Origin: Carpediemonas membranifera
Taxonomy: Eukaryota; Fornicata
Length of the DNA stretch: 64,000 nt
Direction: 5' to 3'
Assembly: GCA_019828565.1 (NCBI GenBank)
Contig: JAHDYR010000003.1
Span: 248,001-312,000 of the forward strand
Shown: piece by piece, positions 10,135 through 19,125 of the stretch
Numbering within the stretch: position 1 is the stretch's first letter
How the letters are laid out: every line of letters begins with the position of its first letter
The notes under the pieces: model-generated
The model's input: the letters and a program-made list of their open reading frames with translations, nothing else
The model's database searches: none
What the model was told of the DNA's origin: nothing
Program-made: the position numbers and the translations under genes

Positions 10135-11797
10135 CTACTGCTGTCGTCTCTTGTATACATCGAGTGTCCGCGCGCTGGCGTCCGTCGCCTGGACGAACCT
10201 GGGCATCCAGAAGTACGGCAGCGTTGTCGCATGGTGCTCGCCGTAGACCCGCTGGAACAGTGCCCGGTAGTGGCGCTGCTCGGCCGTCGCGGGCCTCATG
10301 TGGGGCGAGGTGACGATCTCAGAATCCTGGACCGTATCCTGGATGACCTGGAACCAGGCCCGCTTCGTGCTGCTGACGCCGTCGCTGAATGCCTCCTTGG
10401 TGCGCCACAGCACCGCCTTGGGCAGGACGCCGAGGTCGGCGAAGGCGGATCGGAGCAGCCACTTCTCGCACTGCCCGTGTATCGCGTGACAGCGGACGGT
10501 CCTGGCGATCGTCAGGTACGTGCGCACGAACTCCTTGTCGAGGAACGGCGTGCGGGCCTCGAGCCCCTGGGAGGCGATGGTCCTGTCCGAACGGAGGACG
10601 TCGAAGAAGTGGATGTCGCCCAGCAGGCGCCGGCACTCCGCGTCGAAGGCGTCGGGCGTCGGGGCGCAGTGGAAGTACATGTAGCCGCCCGTGACCTCGT
10701 CGGACCCGTCGCCGTTGAAGATGACCTTCGCCTCGCTGTGCTCGCTGATGTACTTCGACACGAGGTAGTTGCCGACGCTGGCGCGCACGGTCGTCGTGTC
10801 GAAGCTCTCAATCGCCCCGGCAACGTCCGGGATGGCAGCCAGGAAGTCAGCCTCGGAGACAATCACCTCGGTGTGCGTCGTCCCGAGGTGGTCGGCGACC
10901 ATGCGCGCGTACTTGAGGTCAACCGAGCCCGGCATCCCGATGCTGTAGGTCTCGAGGCGGCCGGGGTCGTCTGGGCAGTAGAGCCGGCACACGAGCGCCG
11001 TGATGAGGCTGGAGTCAAGACCGCCGGAGAGGAGGCAGGCGATTGGGCGATCAGAAGTGTCGATGCGCTTCTGGACGGCAGCGATGAGCGTGCGGCGTAC
11101 AGAATCCATGGCCTGCTCGCTGGAGTGGATCTGCTCGGCCTCGGGCAGGCGGTGCCAGCGCTCGCGGCTGACCTCCTCCCAGCCGCCCTGCGAGAGGCGG
11201 AAGCTCGCCCACGTGCCGGGCGCGAACTGCTCGGCGTGGGCGGTGACGCCGAGGACCTTCTCCAGACCGGCGACCATCTTGAGCTCCGACGAGAAGCCGA
11301 CGCCGTCGGGCGTGCGGAACTCGAACATGGGTCGGACGCCGAAGGGGTCGCGGGCCGCGTAGAGGATGGGCTCAGTGCCGCGCATGTCCCAGATGTTGAG
11401 GGCGAAGACGCCGTCGAGCAGGGAGACCATCTTGGAGAAGCCGAGCTTGGCGTAGAGGTGGAGGATGACCTCGCAGTCGGAGTGCGTCGTCGTGGGCAGG
11501 TCGAACTGTTTGCGGAGCTGGCGGTAGTTGTAGATCTATGTGAGCGCGCTGGAGAGGACAAACTTCGCCGTTGCAGACCAGGCCGAGGCCCTCGGTGCGG
11601 AGGGGTTGGTGCGAGCCCTCATCGAGGCCGTTGATCGCGAGGCGGTGGAAGCCAACAAGGAGGGCGCCGGGGACCTCGTACGTCAGGGAATGGTACTCGG
11701 GGCCTCTCGCGGCGCCCAGCATGAAGGCGTTGTCGTAGATGGCCTTGTAGTCATCGCGGGACAGGGAGGTGCTCAGGAAAGAGAAGATGCCGCACAT
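10135..11797 (-). CDS. asnB: asparagine synthetase (glutamine-hydrolysing), copy 1
   Basis: When a 28-nt intron (11536-11563) is removed, the two exons (11797-11564 and 11535-10135) encode a 544-residue class II glutamine amidotransferase plus synthetase. The start is fixed by MCGIF, where Cys2 becomes the catalytic N-terminal nucleophile. The intron splits CNGE from IYNYRQL, two invariant parts of the glutaminase domain. The synthetase domain has the ATP pyrophosphatase loop LSGGLDSS and the later FNGDGSDEVTGGY motif. The enzyme converts aspartate, glutamine and ATP to asparagine, glutamate, AMP and PPi in the cytosol. The copy at 43368-45030 appears to differ by one amino acid (Lys here, Glu there, in the LR[K/E]QFDLP segment). 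It lies head-to-head with the kinesin gene. Confidence 0.93.
11536..11563 (-). other. 28-nt spliceosomal intron in asparagine synthetase copy 1
   Basis: On the minus strand it begins GTTTGT and ends CTCACATAG. It is a phase 0 intron between GAA (Glu) and ATC (Ile) of the invariant CNGE-IYNY stretch. Its length is not a multiple of three, so reading through it destroys the conserved frame. Confidence 0.9.
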
Positions 11798-12220
11798 TTG
11801 GTGTTCGGACGGAAAGTGGCCTCGGGGAACCCGAAGTTGCATCTCCGATCCGAGAATGGCATCTCGCAGCGACCGCTGATCCTCCCCGGATCTGGAAGAG
11901 CGAATCTCGCGACATGCACTGAATGCGCATGCGAAAGGGGCCGTGGCATGCTCGCTGAACAATAGGTGTATCAGAGGTGCATTTTCGTCATCGCTGTCAA
12001 GATCCGCGCCCGTAAACTGCTCCGAGAGAGGCCGGGCAACGATGCGCTGACCGCTAGACAGCTAGACAACTGGACTGAGCCTGCCTACTGACAACATCAT
12101 TGCGCTAATTCTCTCGCGACGCATGCAGGCACAACTTGAACTAATTTTTGGAGAAAACGGATGTGTTGCTATGGCTCTTTATCCCACGATACTGTGCTTG
12201 AGACGTTCTCCTAGCGTCTT

Positions 12221-15200
12221 ATGGGACCGATAAAACGAGCGTGCACTTTAACCCCGAAAATCGGCTGCAGGTTGATGACGGGGTCTTCCGGCAACGAAAA
12301 CAGCGGAGGCAAAGCCCCGAGTAATATTAAGGTTATCGCTCGCTTCAGACCGCAGAACGACATGGAGGTCGCCAAGGGAGGCCACCGTTGCGTTGATATT
12401 GTGCGGAAGGACACCGTATGCCTTTCTGTGGGCGATATGCAGCATCAATTCAGCTTCGACAAGGTTCTCGATGAAGATGCCACTCAACAGGAGGTGTTCG
12501 ATGCCGCAGCGAAGGATGTTTTGGCTGACGTTTTGAAGGGGTATAATTCTACCATCTTCGCCTACGGCCAGACGGCTGCAGGCAAGACATACACAATGGA
12601 GGGCCCAGAGATCCACGATGACCATCTCCAAGGTGTCATAGCCCGCTCTGTGGCCACCATCTTTGACGAGCTTGAGGGAAGCACCAACCAAGACTGGTCC
12701 GTAACAGTCTCGATGCTAGAGATCTACATGGAGCGTATCAGGGACCTCCTGGACCTCAAGGACAACTTGGCCATCTACGAGTCAAGAACTGGGTCCGTGA
12801 ATGTCCCAGGAGCGACCGAGATTATCGTCTCCAGACGTGAAGAAGTCCTCGAACTCCTGAGAGAAGGCACCAGGAACCGTGCCATTGCTGCCAACAAGAT
12901 GAACGAGGCCTCCTCCCGCTCCCACTCCATCTTTTGCCTCACCATCGCCAGGAAAGACCTTATTACCCTGACCCAATCCGTGTCTAAGCTCTACCTCGTA
13001 GACCTGGCCGGATCAGAGAAGGTCACGAAGACTGAGGCCGAGGGGCTCCACCTTGAAGAAGCTAAGCGGATCAACCAGAGCCTGCTGTCCCTCGGCACTG
13101 TCGTTAATGCCCTCACGAGTGGCAAGAGCTCACATATTCCATATCGTAACAGCAAGCTGACCCGGGTGCTGCAGGAGAGTCTGGGTGGCAACAGTAGCAC
13201 CAGTCTCATCGTGTGCTGCTCCCCCTCCTCGTTCAACTCCCCGGAGACCCTGAGCACTCTCCAGTTTGCCCACAGAGCTAAGACAATCAAGAACAGGCCC
13301 GTGATCAACGAAGAGCTGACTCTTGAGGACATGCGCGAGCTCTTAGCTCAGGCAGAGAAGGAGGTCACGAGGCAGCGGCACCTCCTCGCATCCATGCGGG
13401 CCGGTGACGGTTCAGCCGCCTCATACTCCGACGCCGCCGTCCAGGTCGACTACGACGGCCCCTCTCTCCTCCGCTCCCCCATGACGGGCACTGCCGGTCG
13501 AGCTGATTCTGATGCTTTCAACTCGGCCCAAGCTGAGGTTGCACGACTCACAGACCTCGTGCAACAGCTGCAGCATCGGTATGCCCAGTCTCGGGCCCAG
13601 TCCATCTCTCGCCAGGCCGAGCTTCAGAGGACACTGGCTCGGTCTCAGCAAGAGAATGTCATTGGACTCGCACGGCTGAGGGAGCAGCTTTCAGACGAGA
13701 GGGCGGCTACAGAGCAGGCCAGGGAGGCGTCAGACGCGTTGGACAGGTTCGTTCAGATCAGGAAAGAAGCCCTGCGTCGCATCGAGTCCAACCCAGTCGG
13801 CGCAGTCGCCGAGATGGCCTCTGTCGGCTCAGACTCCCTCGAACCGCAGGCACCCACTCCCATACCGGGTCGTCCCATGCGTATGGTGCCCGGCTACCGC
13901 GACCTGACCGACGACTTAGACAGCACTCCCTTCCCTCTCCACGGCGCGGTTAGGCTGAGGTCTCCTGACGTTCTCAAGTCCATGCTGGACAAGCCCGGGC
14001 TCCGGCTCGATGACTTGGATGAGGCGGGTGACGCCGCACTTCATGTGTCGGCCAGGCTGAGCTCGGTCCAGTGCGCCCACGTCCTATTGTCCGCCGGGGC
14101 GGCCGTGGACGTCGCCAACAGCAGCGGCCAGACCCCTCTGGCTGTGGCGTGTGAGGCTAACCCCGCTCATGCGTCGGACATCATCCCTCTCTTGTTGTCA
14201 CACGGTGCCAGCATCAACGCTAAGGACGGCAAGGGCAGGACTCCCTTAATTACTGTATTTAAGCGGAGATCAGCCGGTTTGAGTGCCGGCCGACTCCTGC
14301 TCCAGACGAGCCTTGCGAACATTGTCACGGAGGTCTCCCCTGGCCAGTGGTCCTGGTCCCTACTGCATGAGGCAGTCAAGGAGGGTCTGCCCGACTGGGT
14401 CAATGAGCTGTGTGACGCCATGAATGACATCAACGGGGTCGACCTGGACGGCTACACCCCGCTCCACCAGGCGATCAGATACGGTCGACCGTCATGCGCC
14501 CTTGCCCTTCTCTCCCACGGTGCCGACCCCGACGCTGTATACGGTGACAGCGAGGGTAACGCCATGACTCTATCCGTGGAGTACCGTCAGATCGATATGA
14601 CATGCCTTCTCTTAGACCATGGCGCCCGGCCCAACCCGATGTTTGGGGACAAGCCGTTGCTCTCCCAGTGTGTCGTGGCTGGCCAATATCGATGGGTTGA
14701 CCTGCTGTTGGAGCATGGCGCCTCTGTAGCCGGTCCAGACTCCCCTGTGAAGGTGGCCTGTGAACTCGGTGACCTGACCGCCATCCAGCACCTTGTCACT
14801 GGTCTCGAGGCCCTCAGCCAGCAGGAGCGGGCGTCGTTATTCGATGTAGCAGCACCAGACCACCCTTTGCTCCGCTGCCTCGCTTCCCTCGACCCACGTG
14901 CGAAGGAGACCGTGGAGCTCCTTTGTATCCTCCAGGAACACGGTCTCGACATCGACACGAGGCTACCATTTACCACAGATGATCAGCCAAGATCCGGCAC
15001 GGCCCTACACTGCGCTGTGGCAGCAGACTCGGTCGACTGGGTGTGCACGCTGGTCGCCCTCGCCGCCTCTATCGACGCGCCTGACACCGAAGGCGACACG
15101 CCCATTCACCACGCCTTAAGGTGCACCACCGGCGATGTTCTTCAGACACTGATTTCCCACGGAGCAGACACCTCGGTCAAGAACTACGCCGACCAGACCC

Positions 15201-15748
15201 CCGCCGAGCTTGCACTGGCACTAGGCCGCTTCGACCTCCTCGCACAGCTAAAGACGGGAGCCGACATCGATGAAGCGAGAACAATCCTTGAAGTCGCCAT
15301 CATTGCTGACGACGCGCTTGGTCTCAGGGCAACCCTGTCGTCTGACGTTGCCCCGATACCTGATGTCAAAGCCACTCCGCCCATGTGGACTGGGGCGAAT
15401 TGTGACCGGCGCCGTGCGGAGATGTTCGCCCACCCCCTGCCCACAACTGGTATGCTGCCCCTGCAGCTGTGCTACGCGTACGACAGGTATCAGCTGGCCG
15501 AGCTGCTTCTATCTGAGTACAACGCTGACCCCGACTCGGCATCCATCACGGGCAACGGCACCCTCCTGCTCGATGCTGTGAGAACTGAGCGGGCAAAGTG
15601 GGTGGGCATGTTACTGGCCGCTGGAGCAAATCCGAGGGCGTCTGACAGCCGCGGGGTTACACCCCTCGCTGTTGCGGGCGTTAGTGGGAATCTTGAGCTC
15701 GTGCAAAGCTTCATTGAACACGGCGTACAGGTCCAAGAGATCGGATGA
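12221..15748 (+). CDS. kinesin motor with C-terminal ankyrin repeats
   Basis: The 1175-residue protein starts with a complete kinesin motor at about residues 35-365. It has NIKVIARFRPQN, a P-loop GQTAAGKT in place of the usual GQTSSGKT or similar, switch I NEASSRSH, switch II LVDLAGSE and HIPYRNSKLTR. The motor resembles the conventional, N-terminal plus-end type most. A coiled-coil of about 150 residues follows. From about residue 575 to the end there are around a dozen ankyrin-like repeats (for example DGYTPLHQAIRYGRPSCALA and GVTPLAVAGVSGNLELVQ) in place of a usual tail. Ankyrin repeats would serve as a cargo platform. The second ATG at residue 19 is an alternative start. It diverges from the asparagine synthetase gene across about 420 bp. 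Confidence 0.88.
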   Translation: MGPIKRACTLTPKIGCRLMTGSSGNENSGGKAPSNIKVIARFRPQNDMEVAKGGHRCVDIVRKDTVCLSVGDMQHQFSFDKVLDEDATQQEVFDAAAKDVLADVLKGYNSTIFAYGQTAAGKTYTMEGPEIHDDHLQGVIARSVATIFDELEGSTNQDWSVTVSMLEIYMERIRDLLDLKDNLAIYESRTGSVNVPGATEIIVSRREEVLELLREGTRNRAIAANKMNEASSRSHSIFCLTIARKDLITLTQSVSKLYLVDLAGSEKVTKTEAEGLHLEEAKRINQSLLSLGTVVNALTSGKSSHIPYRNSKLTRVLQESLGGNSSTSLIVCCSPSSFNSPETLSTLQFAHRAKTIKNRPVINEELTLEDMRELLAQAEKEVTRQRHLLASMRAGDGSAASYSDAAVQVDYDGPSLLRSPMTGTAGRADSDAFNSAQAEVARLTDLVQQLQHRYAQSRAQSISRQAELQRTLARSQQENVIGLARLREQLSDERAATEQAREASDALDRFVQIRKEALRRIESNPVGAVAEMASVGSDSLEPQAPTPIPGRPMRMVPGYRDLTDDLDSTPFPLHGAVRLRSPDVLKSMLDKPGLRLDDLDEAGDAALHVSARLSSVQCAHVLLSAGAAVDVANSSGQTPLAVACEANPAHASDIIPLLLSHGASINAKDGKGRTPLITVFKRRSAGLSAGRLLLQTSLANIVTEVSPGQWSWSLLHEAVKEGLPDWVNELCDAMNDINGVDLDGYTPLHQAIRYGRPSCALALLSHGADPDAVYGDSEGNAMTLSVEYRQIDMTCLLLDHGARPNPMFGDKPLLSQCVVAGQYRWVDLLLEHGASVAGPDSPVKVACELGDLTAIQHLVTGLEALSQQERASLFDVAAPDHPLLRCLASLDPRAKETVELLCILQEHGLDIDTRLPFTTDDQPRSGTALHCAVAADSVDWVCTLVALAASIDAPDTEGDTPIHHALRCTTGDVLQTLISHGADTSVKNYADQTPAELALALGRFDLLAQLKTGADIDEARTILEVAIIADDALGLRATLSSDVAPIPDVKATPPMWTGANCDRRRAEMFAHPLPTTGMLPLQLCYAYDRYQLAELLLSEYNADPDSASITGNGTLLLDAVRTERAKWVGMLLAAGANPRASDSRGVTPLAVAGVSGNLELVQSFIEHGVQVQEIG

Positions 15749-15818
15749 GAATGCGGCATTGTAAAATTATCGTTTCGACGGGATTTGGAAACATGCGGTG
15801 ATCTGGTTGGGTCCACCA
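15749..15818. other. kinesin 3' flank adjoining the Fanzor relic
   Basis: A short spacer runs from the kinesin stop to the edge of the Fanzor-derived fragment. It contains a GTAAAATT stretch. Its last bases, read on the minus strand (TGGTGGACCCAACC...), would be the guide segment if the relic is transcribed as a guide RNA. Confidence 0.5.
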
Positions 15819-16031
15819 TTGTGCTGCGCAGGATTAGAATTGTTGAGTCCAAAACACACAGTGATCCAAGCAGCATCAGGATCGCAGTGTGGTTCATCAT
15901 ACTCTATCAATCGTGCGCAGCATATCACGCGCGCTGCAGCGCGTGCTTGCTCAACTTAGCAAGTTAATGACAGCGAGGAAGAGCACCTCTCTGGGAGTCG
16001 TAGTGGAAAGGAGATTGCTCTATCTGATCTG
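15819..16031 (-). mobile_element. relic of Fanzor element: 3' end of gene plus right terminus
   Basis: The minus strand of this 213-bp segment is almost identical to 37216-37427, with a few substitutions and one indel. It holds the last codons of the Fanzor gene, the folded downstream region and the terminal motif ending GCGCAGCACAA. Homology stops abruptly on both sides: after CTGATCTG at 16031 and before TTGTGCTGCGCAGG at 15819. The outer flank differs from that of the full element, so it sits at a separate insertion site. Because guide RNAs of TnpB/Fanzor systems come from exactly this part, the relic could be a stand-alone guide RNA locus. That function is inference; a dead fragment is the simpler view. 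Confidence 0.88.
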
Positions 16032-16051
16032 CTTACCTTACCTTACCTTAC
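16032..16051 (+). repeat. (CTTAC)4 microsatellite
   Basis: Four perfect copies of CTTAC abut the inner edge of the Fanzor relic, where its homology to the full element stops. They may mark the site of truncation or repair. Confidence 0.85.
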
Positions 16052-16103
16052 AGTCTACACTGCCATCGTGACATAAACTGCACCATGAGGCGAGGACGAC
16101 CTG

Positions 16104-17396
16104 ATGCAAACGGCGCAACCGACGCCTAGGCTTGACGTCTTGACGAACAGGGAGTTTCGTGGTGTTCATGTCTCTGATTCGATGCCCTCGATGATGCCAC
16201 ACACCTCATCCCCAGTGAGCAGGCGAAACAGAATCACCATCATCAGAGGGAAATGCGGTCTGATCTCCACATCGCATCTGAACGCTAATAGAGCAGGTAG
16301 CAGCATTTCTCTCCAATCTCGGCGGCTTCAGCCCTGTTCTGTGGCCTTCCCCCTGACAGCCTCCTTCACGTGCTTCCTGGGCACCTTAGACGACGAGACC
16401 ATCGCCAACCACGTCACTAACGCCGGCGGTCCAATCTATCCTGTGCGGAAATGCACCCGTGCGGTCACATCTCTCGTGGGGAACAAGGGAATCCCACTAG
16501 TGGTCGACCCTCGTCTCATAGAAGGATGCTACTCCGCGAACTTCATCATCCAGGCCCCACGGAGCACCACAGGGAATGACAGGGATTCCCCCGAGTACGA
16601 GAACATGCTGGGTACCGTGGTGGAGTTCCCTTGGGGTCTGTCACTCGTCATTGCTGGGCCAGACGGCATCATGGAAGCCGTCCACGTCCGACTGAAGGCG
16701 GTACATGACTCTGAGCTGTACCTCCGGAGCCACGCAGGGACGCCCATGGCCCTGTCTGACGTGCCCTTCGACCCAACCAACCCCGTTCACACCGCCCTCA
16801 TGGACCGTGTTTACGATGCTGTTTACAAGAAACCCGCACCCAGCCTGAGTCATGACTCGTGGGTCGACCTAGGGTTCCAGAGACCAAACCCGACGTCGGA
16901 TTTCAGGGGCGGGGGCATACTTGGCCTGCTGCAGCTTGTGTACGTGCTCGAGAGGTCCGAGGAGGCGGTGACTATGGTCGCCAAGGGCATGCGGGTCTTC
17001 GAGCAGGCTGTGCCTGTCCCCCTGTGTGCCATCGACATCGCCCATCGTCTGAGGGACTTCGCCCGAAGTGTAGCCGTGAAGAACAGCATCCTGGTGCGCC
17101 TGGCCAACAAGGTCGTCCGCATGGACGTAGAGGGCGAGCCCCAGGGCTTGTTCGACCTGCAATCCCTCCTATCCTCCAATGAGACATCAGAAGAAGACGT
17201 CGCCGCCGTCACTGACTCAGATGTGCTTTCATGCAGACCTGCGCTGCTCGAGGCCATGCTCCAGTTCGGCGCTGAGGTTGTTAACATGATCCTGGTCGAG
17301 TTTGAGACGTCTAATGCGACTATTCACCAGTACAACACCGTCCTGCAGAGTGTTATTGGAACCGTGACCAAGGAGGAGATCCCGGCAATGGTGTGA
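16104..17396 (+). CDS. ELMO-domain protein with BRCT-like N-terminal region
   Basis: The C-terminal 200 residues match the ELMO/CED-12 domain, including W-VDLGFQRPNPTSDFRGGG, which carries the GFQ..nP..DFRG core whose Arg acts in GAP activity of ELMOD proteins on ARF-family GTPases. Around residues 85-165 there is a BRCT-like stretch: a hydrophobic strand TASFTCFLGTLDDE, a GG pair, TSLV, and IPLVVDPRLIEGCY in the position of the usual V-x-P-x-W-[IL]-x-x-C. The first 80 residues are low in recognisable features and the start is uncertain; ATGs further in are possible. BRCT plus ELMO is not a combination I know. The ELMO call is firm, the BRCT call tentative. Confidence 0.68.
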   Translation: MQTAQPTPRLDVLTNREFRGVHVSDSMPSMMPHTSSPVSRRNRITIIRGKCGLISTSHLNANRAGSSISLQSRRLQPCSVAFPLTASFTCFLGTLDDETIANHVTNAGGPIYPVRKCTRAVTSLVGNKGIPLVVDPRLIEGCYSANFIIQAPRSTTGNDRDSPEYENMLGTVVEFPWGLSLVIAGPDGIMEAVHVRLKAVHDSELYLRSHAGTPMALSDVPFDPTNPVHTALMDRVYDAVYKKPAPSLSHDSWVDLGFQRPNPTSDFRGGGILGLLQLVYVLERSEEAVTMVAKGMRVFEQAVPVPLCAIDIAHRLRDFARSVAVKNSILVRLANKVVRMDVEGEPQGLFDLQSLLSSNETSEEDVAAVTDSDVLSCRPALLEAMLQFGAEVVNMILVEFETSNATIHQYNTVLQSVIGTVTKEEIPAMV

Positions 17397-17770
17397 GCAG
17401 TGTATTTACTTGTATTCAATAGGCTTCACGTGAAGACGAGTTCTTTATGAGGGTGACGTATAATATGCAGTAGTAAGATAAGTCAGACATTTGCTGGGGG
17501 TGAAGTGACATGCGAGGAGTCGCCTCAGATCAGATGGATACCATGCTTAAAGCAACGAGATCTCCAATCTTGCGTCGCCTCGCGCTTGGCCAGCAGTCCC
17601 GAGGCAGCTCTTGGAAGGGGTGGGTATCGTCGGCCACTTAAACTGCGGGAAACGACACTCTGTTCTAACCAGTGGCCAGGTGGCGCTAACGGGGTCGAGA
17701 TTGAACCGCAAATAACGGATCGGTCCCCTAATTTTCTCGGGCAAATTTCCCGATCGAACACGCTTTGCTC
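17397..17770. other. intergenic region
   Basis: No coding region is evident. There is a GTATTTACTTGT stretch after the ELMO gene, and the second half is a plausible promoter for the gene at 17771, without a clear motif. Confidence 0.5.
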
Positions 17771-18481
17771 ATGTCGTTTGTTTCGATCAATACATACCTC
17801 TCACGGAACAATGGAGGACCAATGTATGTTCCCAAAGAGGGCGCGGATAGTATGACGAACCTGATTTCTCAATTAACGACGCGGATGCAAAATATCGACA
17901 ATACAGCGCGTGTTGGCCAAACAAGCTCCACATGCCCGAATTGCCACAACCGATCGACCTCTCCTATCCACAAGCAAGCCCCTAGTTCGATTCTGCAATC
18001 ATACCCAAATCCGTCCATCGACGAAATCTCCGAAGCGTGCCAACGAGCCATCGCTCACAACAAGAGCAAGTATTCACAGCTCACAGACGAGGAATACCAG
18101 CCGTCAGCCTACTCTCACTCGATGCCGAGCGTCCTGCCGTCGGAACCGAGACCAGTCCCGACAAGCACACATCTCGACACCGCGCCAGTCCACACTCCGG
18201 TCAGGATAGCCAGTCAGCCGTACTCACGGCCACTAGACGAGCAGCGTGAGGCTGAGATGACGCTTGGTCGGACCCGGCCTAGCCTTCCCCCTGCCAGACA
18301 CAGGCCTGAGATCGTCATAAGTTTGGAAGACGCCCCACCAGCCTCCCGTCCCCCACCGAGAGCACGCACCCGCCCGCCACCTGTGGGTACGAGTGTGAAC
18401 TACAGACTGGCACAGGCGGCACTGCGGAGGGGGCAGCACCGGTATAGAGAGACACTGGACAAGATCAGGAAGCTGGGGTGA
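17771..18481 (+). CDS. hypothetical proline-rich protein
   Basis: I do not recognise this 236-residue protein. A short N-terminal helix contains the pair CPNCHNR (a lone CxxC). The middle is rich in Ser, Pro and His and probably disordered. The C-terminus is basic and helical (NYRLAQAALRRGQHRYRETL). ATG 17771 is the first in frame; 17824 is an alternative. The C-terminal helix is the most structured part and may bind a partner. The downstream gene is convergent at a distance of about 75 bp. Confidence 0.5.
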   Translation: MSFVSINTYLSRNNGGPMYVPKEGADSMTNLISQLTTRMQNIDNTARVGQTSSTCPNCHNRSTSPIHKQAPSSILQSYPNPSIDEISEACQRAIAHNKSKYSQLTDEEYQPSAYSHSMPSVLPSEPRPVPTSTHLDTAPVHTPVRIASQPYSRPLDEQREAEMTLGRTRPSLPPARHRPEIVISLEDAPPASRPPPRARTRPPPVGTSVNYRLAQAALRRGQHRYRETLDKIRKLG

Positions 18482-18555
18482 GGGCGCGGGTAGATGTAGT
18501 AAACGACACTAGCGGGACTGGGGTGTTTCCATGAAAGAAGAGAGTTTACTGGTGT

Positions 18556-18930
18556 TCAGTTGCCGGAAGTCAGTCGCTCACGTTCCTTCTCGCGCTTCTG
18601 ATGCGCTGCTACGATCTGCTTCTCCTTCTTTTCCCTGAGAACGGCCGTCTTTTGGAGCACTGCTTTCATCCTGCTGTCAATATCAAGAATGGCTGTCTTG
18701 CAGCCTTGCGCGCGCTGCCTATACTCGGGTATCGATCTAAATAGCTTATCTAATCTCTCTAGCTTGGCATTCATGTCCTGTTGAGCGGTGGGGTTGTCAA
18801 TTTGTTTCTGAAGCTTCGAAAGTACCGCATCCTGTGCTTCTTTCAGCTCTGCGAGACGTTCACTCAAGCTCTCTGTGTGTGTTTTGTATGCATCGTGCGT
18901 CATATTCGTCAAGACCGAAGCATCAGCCAT
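18556..18930 (-). CDS. small coiled-coil protein, possibly BLOC-1/BORC-like
   Basis: This 124-residue protein is predicted to be almost wholly helical. It has a heptad-rich first half (LSERLAELKEAQDAVLSKLQ) and a second helix (IPEYRQRAQGCKTAILDID, then RMKAVLQKTAVLREKK). Size, helix layout and the IPEY...L..K...L..K pattern recall BLOC1S6 (pallidin) or similar subunits of lysosome-positioning complexes. The similarity is weak and other small coiled-coil families would fit. Confidence 0.45.
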   Translation of the reverse strand: MADASVLTNMTHDAYKTHTESLSERLAELKEAQDAVLSKLQKQIDNPTAQQDMNAKLERLDKLFRSIPEYRQRAQGCKTAILDIDSRMKAVLQKTAVLREKKEKQIVAAHQKREKERERLTSGN

Positions 18931-19125
18931 TTTGAGCGTCCTCGGCTGTGTTGTGCTCGCCGCCGCCAGAAAAAATCTGCAGACGAAGGGCGGCCGAGTG
19001 GGCTGTGTATTATGGGCCTAGGCGCTTCTAGCAGCCACGAAATGGCGACCCACCCTCACGTAAACGCGTAAATCGAAAAAAAGCTGCGAAATTCCCCATC
19101 AGCTCAGCGAAGTCCTGGTTCCACG

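Larger units (their letters stand above)
9160..12035. repeat. arm 1 of long-range inverted duplication (asparagine synthetase block)
   Basis: This block is repeated in opposite orientation at about 43140-46060. From about 9987 to 12035 the two arms are almost identical. From about 9160 to 9987 they are still alignable but clearly diverged, including a shared stretch beginning CATCTGAGCGATAGTCA. The arms are about 31 kb apart, and the intervening genes differ entirely from the flanks. Confidence 0.9.

Noticed and set aside
10231..11634. 467-codon open frame antisense to asparagine synthetase copy 1 (and its twin at 43531-44934)
   Set aside because: It is the mirror of a C-ending codon bias in the real gene. 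It is Val/Gly/Glu-rich without any domain and reads across the intron.
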